Source: Prevotella sp. (lineage in GTDB: Bacteria; Bacteroidota; Bacteroidia; Bacteroidales; Bacteroidaceae). Taken from it: 41,266 bases of DNA. A program made the translations under genes and the position numbers. A model generated the notes under the pieces. The model was given only the letters and a program-made list of their open reading frames with translations. It made no database searches and had not been told where the DNA came from. The stretch spans positions 1 through 41,266 of the forward strand of contig JAFYZV010000042.1 in assembly GCA_017548525.1 (NCBI GenBank). Direction: 5' to 3'. Position 1 is the first letter of the stretch. Every line of letters begins with the position of its first letter. Shown here piece by piece: positions 22,301 to 29,717 of this stretch.

Positions 22301-23674
22301 AAGAGCATAGGAAGTGGGAGCGGCGAGACTCTCTATAGCCAGAATTATGAGAACGAGACCGCCATTAGTGGATGGACTTCCTATGGTGCCAATATCAGTT
22401 TAGGCACGGGTGATGCCACGTATGGCAAATATTTCTATGTCAATACAGGAAACACCAACACCCGGTATGCTTACCAGCGTATGACAAACGTGGACGTTTC
22501 TGCCTACGACCAATACAGTATTGAGTTTGACTTGGCTCTCAAGTCAGGAAATACCGATGGCATCGAGTTCTGCGTCATGAGCAAAAACGGCACCAACCCA
22601 TCCAACAACTGGGACAACTACGCCGCCATCAACGGCAATGCCAACATGCTCTTCGACCTCACGACAGCGAAAAACTCCACATCCTTCACCGTCAACGGCA
22701 CATCTACCACGACGAACCTTGCATCAGAGACGTGGTATCACGTGACACTCAATGTTGACCAGTCGGCACGTACCGTAGCATGGGCTATCTCCAATGGTAG
22801 CAGTGGCACATTCAACTTGCCTACTGGCACCAGCACCGAATGGGATGGCTTCTATCTCGTGGCAGGGCGATATTATTCCACGTTCAAGCTCGACAACATC
22901 GTGGTGAAATCTGCCGCCGTTGACTTGTCAACCTACACCTTCACCGAGCCAGGTACGTTGACGGTGACCGCCAGCATCGAAGGGTCGTCGTATTCGTCCG
23001 CCTCGGCAACGTTCACCGTAGAAAAGCCTTATTACAAGCTCTATGAGAGTCCTGACTACAGCACCATCAGGGCTGCGGATGCCGCCACGGTGTTGGGTGG
23101 TTCGTTCAGCAGCGAGCCGTTTAACTCGCGTTGGGCATACTGGAGCAAGACCAATGCCACTTACGGCGAAAGTTACGTGATGGTGTCGAGTGGCAAGGAC
23201 AGCGGCTATTTGGATGATGACGAGGTGTTGTATTTCCACCGCACCAACAATGCCGTGTTCCATCTCGTGCAAGACTTTGGCATCGGGCATAACTACGTGA
23301 ATGGCAACACCACCATCTCTGCCGAAAAATGGGGTGATGCAAACACGCTCGTCTATCACAAGATAAACCTCAGCCGTGGAGGCAACGCGGCGATGGATGA
23401 AGGCTTCACCCATGCCAACAGCGATGGCACATGGAGTTACGAATTGTACCAGAACACCACGCTCTGCCAGGTTGCTGCCTATCTGCCCGTCAGTGTACTC
23501 ATCGGCGACCTCAACCACGACGGCTATGTCAACATCACCGACGTGGTGATCCTCTCCAATTACATCCTTGGCAATGAGGGCAATGTCTTCAAGTTTGAGG
23601 CAGACCTCAATGGCGATGGCAGTGTCAACATCACCGACATCGTGACATTGACCAACCTCGTCCTGAACCAATAG
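19325..23674 (+). CDS. PL11 rhamnogalacturonan lyase, multidomain, dockerin-like C-terminus
   Basis: The 1449-residue protein has a signal peptide (ending CAFA|Q near residue 21). The PL11 catalytic domain (about 22-650) has an Ig-like start and a beta-propeller with calcium-binding repeats ADLDGDGE (about 153), DWDEDGKAE (about 233), ADVDEDGRDEIVYGS (about 400) and GDLIGDWREEIV (about 580). PL11 enzymes cleave the rhamnose-galacturonate backbone of RG-I pectin by beta-elimination. A repetitive beta-strand region like those in autotransporter passengers follows (about 656-930), then an Ig-like domain split by a LamG/concanavalin-like insert (about 996-1199), a conserved domain (YYKLYESPDYSTI) and two dockerin-type repeats (GDLNHDGYVNITDVV, DLNGDGSVNITDIV; 1393-1449). 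It lacks a type IX tail. The family call is firm; the substrate within RG-I is inferred. Confidence 0.9.
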   Translation: MKRLQILAIMLVMFASCAFAQRHADALGRGLVVVPTGSTSGSTTNFVSWRRLGTEYYDVTYNLYKNGTKIASNLTTTSYDDSNATTSTQYQVAAVVRGVEQTKCAAVTAWTEYVYKLNIRCATGYIDVPLATVYDRNGNDVTGHYSPNDAEFADLDGDGELEMIIKRLNDYDASTSWDGTSKDMYATNSQEFVVFDAYDINWQTGAATLMWRIDCGPNMVSLNSTEVNVIAFDWDEDGKAEVVLRGADDMVVYGSNGRTKLFTVGTAGANYRSSMTSHSNAQYAWTKDGPEYLVYMNGQTGAKYQVTTYPLPRLESGETDLKSAWGDNYGHRSTKHFLGAPYLDGRTPSLFLARGIYTREKMIAMDLNKSTHQWSTRWTWNCNSSSSAWYGQGYHNFVIADVDEDGRDEIVYGSMVIDDNGKGLSTTGLGHGDAQHVGDFDPYRKGLEFFGCNEDKPAMNYRNATTSELYVRVTGSSDDGRGIMANFLNTYPGSLGRSVSSGMYNSVTDQEVSSLSGDNLIAWGDLNFRIYWDGDLCSEILNSPGTAREAKIEKPGTGRLFTSSGCNMNNDSKNNPCFQGDLIGDWREEIVVRCGSNVRIYTSGMGTGYSLPCLWYDHQYRQAMVWQMMAYNQPPHLSYFLGEMEGYTVAPPPLINNGRTELAKGATVTTAYNSHHLLFCPQENATLTFEGKVSPAVLTVNTPKWVQGNDNNSNITTTSYTHNLTYSGSDFTFQGDMRLVKQGDGILNLPKKTLNHTGNTDIWGGTVNFNGTMSASPVSLKRFTTLNSTGGTFSNSITMEYASTLNVGGAASGNLSTVNIGTLTMGYGSRVVLDVNGGGETEHDWLNATTLTLDTDKVGDETWENYGPDYLAPIFQLRIGGSLSNGLYPLGTVETLNGDLSKVVMECSGMSQEYLSLVHQDGKLYLQVSGLPSIDEPIIEIVRMANYAGMGTIYPATTKADYYLPVVGVKTNDVNGATPTLSGTFTSLDGTTKSIGSGSGETLYSQNYENETAISGWTSYGANISLGTGDATYGKYFYVNTGNTNTRYAYQRMTNVDVSAYDQYSIEFDLALKSGNTDGIEFCVMSKNGTNPSNNWDNYAAINGNANMLFDLTTAKNSTSFTVNGTSTTTNLASETWYHVTLNVDQSARTVAWAISNGSSGTFNLPTGTSTEWDGFYLVAGRYYSTFKLDNIVVKSAAVDLSTYTFTEPGTLTVTASIEGSSYSSASATFTVEKPYYKLYESPDYSTIRAADAATVLGGSFSSEPFNSRWAYWSKTNATYGESYVMVSSGKDSGYLDDDEVLYFHRTNNAVFHLVQDFGIGHNYVNGNTTISAEKWGDANTLVYHKINLSRGGNAAMDEGFTHANSDGTWSYELYQNTTLCQVAAYLPVSVLIGDLNHDGYVNITDVVILSNYILGNEGNVFKFEADLNGDGSVNITDIVTLTNLVLNQ

Positions 23675-23692
23675 GCGAAAGATATGATCCCG

Positions 23693-23745
23693 AATTAGAG
23701 AATGAGAGAATGATACATCCCTATCAAATCTTTTATTCTCTAATT
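23693..23745. repeat. 11-bp inverted repeat between the two lyases
   Basis: AATTAGAGAAT (23693-23703) and ATTCTCTAATT (23735-23745) are perfect complements with a 31-nt spacer. It is AT-rich and has no T-tract, so it could slow or partly end transcription between the genes, or be a degenerate intergenic repeat. Confidence 0.5.
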
Positions 23746-23825
23746 TAGGATTTCCCTTCAACCATATTCGTATAGGTTATTATTCCAATTGCTTTTTAAA
23801 ACATCTGCAAAAACAATCATTTTCT

Positions 23826-26753
23826 ATGAACATGAAATCCTTCATGATGTTAGTATGTCTTGGCGTCGTCTCTTTGGCAACGGCGCAAACTAACAATCTA
23901 CAGAACCGTGCCCTCTGGGCTTCCATCAACGGCACGAAGAACGCCTCCTTGGGTGACTATCAGCAACACACGGGCAAGGTGCTTGTAACTTGGCGCATGT
24001 TGCCGACTGACAATGGCGACACGGCGTTTGACCTCTACCGCACCATCGGGACGGGAACAGACTCGTTGATTGCCAGCAATATCACGGCTACGAACTACCA
24101 AGACACCAAAGAAAGTAAATCCTCTGACAACACCTATCGACTGACTTACGCTGGCAGCAATGAGACCATCGGGACGTACACCCTGCCACAGGCACAAGTG
24201 AGCAATGGGCTTCCCTATATCTCCATCCCGCTGCGCGACACCCAGGATGTGTATGCCAATACCGACAAGATTGTCTATACCGCCAACGACGTGAGCGTGG
24301 GCGACCTCGATGGCGATGGCGAATATGAGATTGTGGTGAAACGCCTACAGAGCGTGAAGGATGCCGATGGAAATATCATCAGCGACGGGTCGGGGGCAAG
24401 CTATTCGCAGCAAGACTGCCTCTATGCCGTCATCTGGGATGCCTACAAGCTCGACGGCACATTCCTCTGGCGCATCAAGGGAGGCCCAGGCATCTTTTTG
24501 GGAAATAGCACGGCTTTTGCCATTGCCGACTTCAATGGCGACGGCTGCGCCGAGATGGCGATACGCACCTGCGAGGGTACGGTGTTTGGCGACGGCACGG
24601 CGATTGGCGACACCAATGGCGACGGCAAGATAGACTATCGCACGTGGGGCAACCTCGGCACTTCGCATGAGGGATACGTAGACCATTACAACTCTGCGGG
24701 TCCAGAGTTCATCTCCATCATCGACGGAAAGACGGGGCGCGAGTTGGCTCGTGACAACTTCATCGACCGCGAAACGAGCGAGTCGTGGGGCGACGGTTAC
24801 TGGAAACGTGCCTGCTCATTCCGCATAGGTGTAGGCTGCTTCGACAATACGGGACTGCCATCGGTGATATTGGGACGCGGCGTCTATGCCCACTCTGTCA
24901 TCGAGGCGTGGGATTACCGAAACGGAAGGCTCACCAAGCGTTGGCGTTTCGATACCAACGACAATCGAAATGGCAAGGATGGCAATGCCTATAGCACATA
25001 CGCTGGGCAAGGCAACCACTCGCTGAATGTGGCAGACCTCGATGGCGACGGCCTCGACGAGGTGATGTATGGGTCGATGGCAGTAGACAACGATGGGGTA
25101 GGGCTATGGACCACTAAACTCGGTCATGGCGATGCCAACCACGTGGGTAAGTTCCTGCCTGCCCGCGACGGGTTGCAGATGTACCATTGCTTGGAGAGTG
25201 GCAAGACGATGGTTGCCCTCCATGATGCCAAGACGGGGGCGGTGATTTGGAAGAAAGACGCTGATAGCGACAACGACATGGGGCGTTGCTTGGTGGCAGA
25301 CATCGACCCCAATTCCCCGGGGTGTGAGTTTTGGTATTATGGCAGCAATGCCTTCTCGCAAGACGGTGCCACCGACTTAGGCTATAAGCCCGCCTCATGC
25401 AACATGGCGATTTGGTTTGACGGCACGCTCTCTCGCCAGCTCATCAACGAGAATATCATCCACAGCCCCGCCAATGGGCGCACGTTCACCATGTATCGTT
25501 ATAGCGAGACATTCATCAACGGCACCAAGTCGAACCCCTCATGGTATGGCGACATCCTCGGCGACTGGCGCGAGGAGGTCATCCTTCCCGATGCCACCCG
25601 CTTGCAAGACCTCAAGATCTTCTCCACGTGGTATCCCACCACACACCGCTTCCCTTGGCTGATGACCGACCACACCTATTGGATGAGTGCGCTCAATGAG
25701 AACATCGGCTACAACCAGCCTACCAACGTGGGTTATTACCTCGGCTCCGACTTGACAAGCGATGAGGAGGCGTGGGACGCTGCCAAGGAGGTGATGAACG
25801 CCAATATCCTGCAAACACCCATTGAGGCAACGATAGAAGTCACGGGCATGGCAAACTATTCGGGTATGGGTACCATCTATCCTGCCACGAAGAAGGCTGA
25901 CTATTATCTCCCTATGGTGGGTGTGACGACCACCGATGCCAACGGTATGGGTGTAACCCTGTCGGGTACGTTCACCACACTGGATGGCACGACGACCAAC
26001 ATCGGGAATCTCTCCTCATATACCTTTACGCAGTTAGGCACGTTGACCGTTACCGCCACCGTCTTTGGCTATCCACCCACCACGGCAACATTCACCGTGG
26101 AGAGACCCTATTACAAACTCTATGAGAGTCCTGACTACAGCACGATCTTGGCGGCGGATGCCAGGGCGATATTGGGTGGCACGTTCAGCAGCGAACCATA
26201 TACTTCACGCTGGTCGTATTGGAACAAGTACAATGCCACTTATGGCGATAGCTATGTCATGGTGTCGAGCGGCAAGGACAGCGGTTATTTAGACGATGAC
26301 GAGATGCTCTATTTCAGCCGCACAAGCAGCAATCCCTTCCACCTCGTGCAAGGTTTTGGCATCGGCCATAATTACAACAAGGCGAATACCGTCATCACTG
26401 CCAAAGGACTGGGCAACGAAGGAACGATTGTCTATCACAAGGCAGACCGCAGTAGGGGAGGGGATGCCGCCTTCGACACGGGATATTCCTACGCCCATGC
26501 CGACGGCACATGGACCTACGAGCTGTACCAGAACACCACTTTCTGCCAGTTTGCCGCCTACCTGCCCGTCAGCGTACTCATCGGCGACCTCAACCACGAC
26601 GGCTATGTCAACATCACCGACGTGGTGATGCTCTCCAACTGTGTCTTGGGCGATGAGGCAAATGTATTCAAGTTTGAGGCAGACCTCAATGGCGATGGTC
26701 TTGTCAACGTTACGGATATTGTGGTGCTGACCAACCTCGTCTTGAACAACTAA
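23826..26753 (+). CDS. PL11 rhamnogalacturonan lyase with dockerin-like C-terminus
   Basis: The 975-residue protein has a signal peptide (ending LATA|Q). The PL11 domain (about 25-650) shows calcium-binding repeats GDLDGDGEYE (about 158), ADFNGDGCAE (about 233), ADLDGDGLDEVMYGS (about 402) and GDWREEVIL (about 579). After this come the uninterrupted Ig-like domain (GMANYSGMGTIYPAT), the YYKLYESPDYSTI domain, and two dockerin-type repeats (about 919-975) nearly identical to those of the upstream lyase. The shared C-terminal half shows that the two genes are paralogues. No separate promoter was found in the 151-bp gap, so both may be cotranscribed. The pair could split RG-I of different branching. 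Confidence 0.9.
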   Translation: MNMKSFMMLVCLGVVSLATAQTNNLQNRALWASINGTKNASLGDYQQHTGKVLVTWRMLPTDNGDTAFDLYRTIGTGTDSLIASNITATNYQDTKESKSSDNTYRLTYAGSNETIGTYTLPQAQVSNGLPYISIPLRDTQDVYANTDKIVYTANDVSVGDLDGDGEYEIVVKRLQSVKDADGNIISDGSGASYSQQDCLYAVIWDAYKLDGTFLWRIKGGPGIFLGNSTAFAIADFNGDGCAEMAIRTCEGTVFGDGTAIGDTNGDGKIDYRTWGNLGTSHEGYVDHYNSAGPEFISIIDGKTGRELARDNFIDRETSESWGDGYWKRACSFRIGVGCFDNTGLPSVILGRGVYAHSVIEAWDYRNGRLTKRWRFDTNDNRNGKDGNAYSTYAGQGNHSLNVADLDGDGLDEVMYGSMAVDNDGVGLWTTKLGHGDANHVGKFLPARDGLQMYHCLESGKTMVALHDAKTGAVIWKKDADSDNDMGRCLVADIDPNSPGCEFWYYGSNAFSQDGATDLGYKPASCNMAIWFDGTLSRQLINENIIHSPANGRTFTMYRYSETFINGTKSNPSWYGDILGDWREEVILPDATRLQDLKIFSTWYPTTHRFPWLMTDHTYWMSALNENIGYNQPTNVGYYLGSDLTSDEEAWDAAKEVMNANILQTPIEATIEVTGMANYSGMGTIYPATKKADYYLPMVGVTTTDANGMGVTLSGTFTTLDGTTTNIGNLSSYTFTQLGTLTVTATVFGYPPTTATFTVERPYYKLYESPDYSTILAADARAILGGTFSSEPYTSRWSYWNKYNATYGDSYVMVSSGKDSGYLDDDEMLYFSRTSSNPFHLVQGFGIGHNYNKANTVITAKGLGNEGTIVYHKADRSRGGDAAFDTGYSYAHADGTWTYELYQNTTFCQFAAYLPVSVLIGDLNHDGYVNITDVVMLSNCVLGDEANVFKFEADLNGDGLVNVTDIVVLTNLVLNN

Positions 26754-26764
26754 ATATGGATGAT

Positions 26765-26828
26765 TGAAAATGGAAGATGGAAGATTGAATATTTGCTGGC
26801 GCAACATCATCTTCCATCTTCATTTTTC
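26765..26828. repeat. Imperfect inverted repeat of GGAAGAT units
   Basis: The left arm GAAAATGGAAGATGGAAGAT (26765-26784) pairs with ATCTTCCATCTTCATTTTTC (26809-26828) with one bulge. It is a low-complexity array of GGAAGAT units starting just after the second lyase. In style it resembles the ACTATGAA repeats near lgt: short units arranged as inverted arms. Confidence 0.6.
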
Positions 26829-27007
26829 CTTCTTCAATCCCTCTTCCTTTTGTCAATTTTTTATCACAAAATAGGCGCAAATCCTTGCCACTTTTCCCAT
26901 CGACACGTCTTTTGGTCGGAAATATGCCCATTTTTGGCGTTTTTATAACATGTTGAATGCCAACGATTTGCATTTTTAGCATATTGTTTGCTGTCCGTAA
27001 AAGCGGC

Positions 27008-27112
27008 GATTTAACATCTTTTGGGCGGCATCCGCTACCGATAAACACCCATTTTTAGAGGGTCGGGTGCGGCATCTATCACAGAAGAATGCCGCCCAAG
27101 AAATGTTAAATT
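27008..27112. repeat. 24-bp imperfect inverted repeat
   Basis: The segment 27008-27031 (core AACATCTTTTGGGCGGCAT) and 27089-27112 (core ATGCCGCCCAAGAAATGTT) match in inverted orientation with three mismatches, separated by 57 nt. It could fold into a long hairpin or represent two facing copies of one intergenic repeat. Confidence 0.6.
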
Positions 27113-27409
27113 GGCGTTTCCGCCATAAATAACCGGTTTTTCTGGATATTTCAGACGCTCCATCCGCCTCGAAACACCTATTTCATCCCTTTTCCCGAAC
27201 ACCGTTTTGTCAACATCTTTCATCGGAATTTCGTGGAATAGAGGGGGTCGCCTTGCGGCGAGAAATTGTACAAAATCCTTTTCAAAATTTCACCAAAAAT
27301 CCTTTTGCCTTCCATGGTTTCGGATGATTCCGATACCATTTTTGACAGATTTTGAATGCCATTTTGTGGGATTTCTGCGCGTAGCGCACCCCATAATTCT
27401 CAATCATCG

Positions 27410-27440
27410 TTTTCATTCTCCAATCTTTTTCGTAACTTTG
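27410..27440 (+). promoter_or_regulatory. Promoter of TPR regulator, almost leaderless
   Basis: TAACTTTG (27433-27440) matches the -7 element; TTTT (27410-27413) lies 19 bp upstream as a weak -33. The start codon 27446 is only 5 bp after the -7 element, so the transcript would begin at or very near the ATG. The sequence TTTTTCGTAACTTTGC is shared with the promoters at 18609 and 19292. Confidence 0.6.
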
Positions 27441-27445
27441 CGGAC

Positions 27446-29053
27446 ATGAATAAACAGATAGCCATTTATGTTTTTCTTGGTATAATGTTGATGATGTCGT
27501 GTAGCCATGCGCCGAACTACCCACACGAACTCATTTTGGCAGATAGCCTCGCAGACATTCGGCCAGACAGTGCCCAACGACTTCTTCAGTCGATGGATAA
27601 AATGATGGAGGATGCTCCTTCCTCTTCTCGCCATTATTATGAGTTACTATGTGTTAAGGCAGATGACAAGGCATTTAAGCCAATTACAGACAGGGACAGC
27701 CTCATCCTTGCGTTGGTGGGGTATTATGAGAAAGTGGGCGACCGACAATTACTCCCCGTTGCCTATTATTATGCAGGTAGGCTCTGTGCCGAGTTGAACG
27801 ACGGCCCACAAGCACTACTTTATTTCCAACAGGCACTGGATCATGCCCCATCATCCAATAGCATTCCCTTGAATGTGATATATGCCCAAATGGCAAGCAT
27901 GTTCATTCTCCAAGGATTGACGGAGAATGCCCTGCACTTTAATAAGCTCGCATATCAATATGATTTGGATGCAGGAGATTCGCTTGGCATGGTATTTGAC
28001 TTGCGAGACATTGGTGTGCATTATGGGTGGCAAGAGCAATACGACAGCTCATATACATACCTTAAAAAAGCATATAGTCTTGCACGTGAAATGAGTTCTA
28101 AGTTGATGGAATGTGATGTCGCAGTACAAATGGCGAGCCACTTTTACGACCGGGGGCTATATGACAGTGCCACGGTATATATAAGTAATGCAGACAGTGG
28201 GCTGGACAAGCCAAGGCTCAGACCGTTTTACTCTATCAGGGCTGAGGTTGAACTTGCGCAAGAGAACCTTGACTCTGCCCGCCATTATTATAGACTACTA
28301 TGGGGAACGGGAACGGTTTATGCAAGGAGAACGGCAGCACGTGGACTTGCCAAAGTGGAGGGGATGCTTGGACGCTCTGACTCTGCCCTGTATTATCTTA
28401 ACGAGTTCCTCCTATTAGAGGATACTGTCCGAAGCATGGGAGAGAAGGAGACCATGGCTCGGATGCAATCCCAATACGATTATAGCATCCATGAGGAGAG
28501 GGCAAGAAGGATGGAGGGGGAAAGTGTCAGACGGGGAAATGTCATAGTAATCCTATTGCTGGTTGTTCTGATAGTATCTTTATCCCTGTCTTTTGCCGTT
28601 GTCAACTCAAGGAGACAGAAAAAGTTCCTCCGCCTCAAGATCGACAGCCTTGAAGCTAACAAATATATTGTCTCCGTTCGTACACAAGAAGAGCTTGACA
28701 TGGAGCTTGCTTTACTAAAACAGACAGGTATATATAACGAGATTTTGAGCTTGTTAGAAAACACAGAAAAGCGCAACAAGTCATTAAGTGACGGGCAATG
28801 GGAGGAACTTGACAAGATGGTGAATGATATTTATAAGGGATTCAAGCGAAAACTATATGACACATGCAGCATGAGAAAGCAGTCATATCGCATGTGCTTG
28901 TTGCTGAAAGTCCAGATACCTCCCTCAAAAATAGCACAGATACTCTCCGTTGAGGTCAACTCCATTTCTATGGCTCGAAAGCGTTTGTATGAGAAAGCGT
29001 TTGGAAAGAAAGGAAAAGCGGAGGATTGGGATGTTTTTATTAAGTCCCTTTAA
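27446..29053 (+). CDS. Lipoprotein TPR-transmembrane-HTH regulator
   Basis: This 535-residue protein begins with a lipoprotein signal (MNKQIAIYVFLGIMLMMSC, lipobox Cys19). TPR-like helical repeats follow (about 40-330; for example AYYYAGRLCAELNDGPQALLYFQQAL). There is one membrane span (VIVILLLVVLIVSLSLSFAVV, about 366-386), a coiled coil, and a C-terminal helix-turn-helix (about 481-520; LLLKVQIPPSKIAQILSVEVNSISMARKRL). This is the common Bacteroidota layout in which TPRs face the periplasm and the HTH faces the cytoplasm. ATG 27446 was chosen over 27356 because it starts the lipoprotein signal and follows the promoter directly. By position it probably controls the downstream DUF3244/beta-helix/CotH genes through the repeats at 29107-29191. 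Confidence 0.85.
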   Translation: MNKQIAIYVFLGIMLMMSCSHAPNYPHELILADSLADIRPDSAQRLLQSMDKMMEDAPSSSRHYYELLCVKADDKAFKPITDRDSLILALVGYYEKVGDRQLLPVAYYYAGRLCAELNDGPQALLYFQQALDHAPSSNSIPLNVIYAQMASMFILQGLTENALHFNKLAYQYDLDAGDSLGMVFDLRDIGVHYGWQEQYDSSYTYLKKAYSLAREMSSKLMECDVAVQMASHFYDRGLYDSATVYISNADSGLDKPRLRPFYSIRAEVELAQENLDSARHYYRLLWGTGTVYARRTAARGLAKVEGMLGRSDSALYYLNEFLLLEDTVRSMGEKETMARMQSQYDYSIHEERARRMEGESVRRGNVIVILLLVVLIVSLSLSFAVVNSRRQKKFLRLKIDSLEANKYIVSVRTQEELDMELALLKQTGIYNEILSLLENTEKRNKSLSDGQWEELDKMVNDIYKGFKRKLYDTCSMRKQSYRMCLLLKVQIPPSKIAQILSVEVNSISMARKRLYEKAFGKKGKAEDWDVFIKSL

Positions 29054-29106
29054 GACCAAACTTTCATATAAGGAAAAGCCCATTTCATTGACCTTTATGT
29101 CTATAT

Positions 29107-29191
29107 GTGAAGTGAAATGTGAACACATATCTCTTCCATGGTAATGACTTACGAAAAAAGTGAAATGAAATGTGAACCTGTTTTTTCCATG
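29107..29191. repeat. Two tandem operator-like direct repeats
   Basis: Copy 1 (29107-29140) and copy 2 (29160-29191) share GTGAARTGAAATGTGAAC and a CTTCCATG/TTTCCATG end, at a 53-bp period (five helical turns). They lie between the regulator stop and the -7 element at 29210, so the regulator or its RNA polymerase contact could use them as binding sites. Confidence 0.6.
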
Positions 29192-29209
29192 ATTTTCGTT
29201 TCATAATAA

Positions 29210-29217
29210 TAAATTTG
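29210..29217 (+). promoter_or_regulatory. -7 element for the DUF3244-type gene
   Basis: TAAATTTG matches TAnnTTTG, 24 bp before ATG 29242. No good TTTG is seen at the -33 position, as expected if an activator bound at 29107-29191 is needed. Confidence 0.6.
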
Positions 29218-29241
29218 CAGCATCATCAAATCATTACTATT

Positions 29242-29593
29242 ATGAAAAGAATAGCCTTTTTATTTTTTGTCTTGGTGACATTCACACCAAATCTCCTTAG
29301 CCAGTCAGTCGTGATGGATTTATCATGACCCAACCAATGAGCCAATCATTAACCGTTCCCCAGAAATCCTCCCCACCGTGGAATATGACGGGAATGAAAT
29401 TGGTGTCATTTCGTGCAACGCTCTTATAGACGTATATATTGTTATACGTGATGCCTCTGGTGCCATCTTATATAGTGATTACGTGACTGATATGGGAACA
29501 AGTCATACATTCATGGTTTCTGACTATGTCGTGTTTTTCATGTATAGTATAGAACTCATCTATGAAAACCATCACTTAATAGGATACTTCTAA
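29242..29593 (+). pseudogene. DUF3244-type secreted small protein, frameshifted
   Basis: ATG 29242 starts a clean signal peptide (MKRIAFLFFVLVTFTPNLLS) and then QSVVMDLS before TGA at 29326. One base later the frame continues as DPTNEPIINRSPEILPTVEY, then DGNEIGVISC, ending with ENHHLIGYF at 29593; this is the normal mature part of a DUF3244-type protein of about 115 residues. A single extra T at or near 29326 (or an equivalent indel) explains the break. DUF3244-type proteins often follow TPR-HTH regulators in Bacteroidales; their role is unknown. It may be a recent mutation, a sequencing error, or a frameshift used on purpose. Confidence 0.75.
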
Positions 29594-29616
29594 ATACATT
29601 ATATTATGTCCCGATG

Positions 29617-29668
29617 GAGACGTGCCGGTGTAGCTTGACTATGTCGGCTATGGAAGGCACGTCTCTTT
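29617..29668 (+). terminator. Hairpin after the DUF3244-type gene
   Basis: GAGACGTGCC (29617-29626) and GGCACGTCTC (29656-29665) form a perfect 10-bp stem with a 29-nt loop, followed by TTT. It may end or weaken transcription before the beta-helix gene, or act as the 5' leader hairpin of that gene. Confidence 0.55.
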
Positions 29669-29717
29669 AAAAAATGGAATACAATCTACATTTTATTAAT
29701 AACAAAAAACTACAATT

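Larger units (their letters stand above)
26754..27445. other. ~690-bp non-coding stretch rich in imperfect repeats
   Basis: No protein frame here looks real. It holds an imperfect inverted repeat (26765-26828), a long imperfect inverted repeat (27008-27112), three short CATTTTTRG-type motifs (about 26931, 26972, 27050), paired AAAATCCTTTT motifs near 27285 and 27298, and small hairpins at about 27251 (CGCC/GGCG) and 27376 (TGCGC/GCGCA). It ends in the regulator promoter. Confidence 0.6.

Noticed and set aside
22928..23761. 277-codon minus-strand open frame opposite the lyase C-terminus
   Set aside because: It mirrors the GC-rich dockerin and Ig-like coding DNA; a similar shadow occurs opposite the second lyase at 26289-26810, showing it comes from the paralogous plus-strand sequence.
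23826..26753. Type IX secretion tail on the PL11 lyases
   Set aside because: Both end directly after the second dockerin-like repeat (TNLVLN), with no GxxxVxGxKKV-type tail.
19325..26753. Full polysaccharide utilisation locus
   Set aside because: No SusC/SusD pair, no glycoside hydrolase set and no hybrid two-component regulator adjoin the lyases, so only a lyase pair is claimed.
29617..29668. tRNA-like fold
   Set aside because: The stem-loop has one long stem and a 29-nt loop without cloverleaf arms or a T-loop; it is better read as a terminator or leader hairpin.
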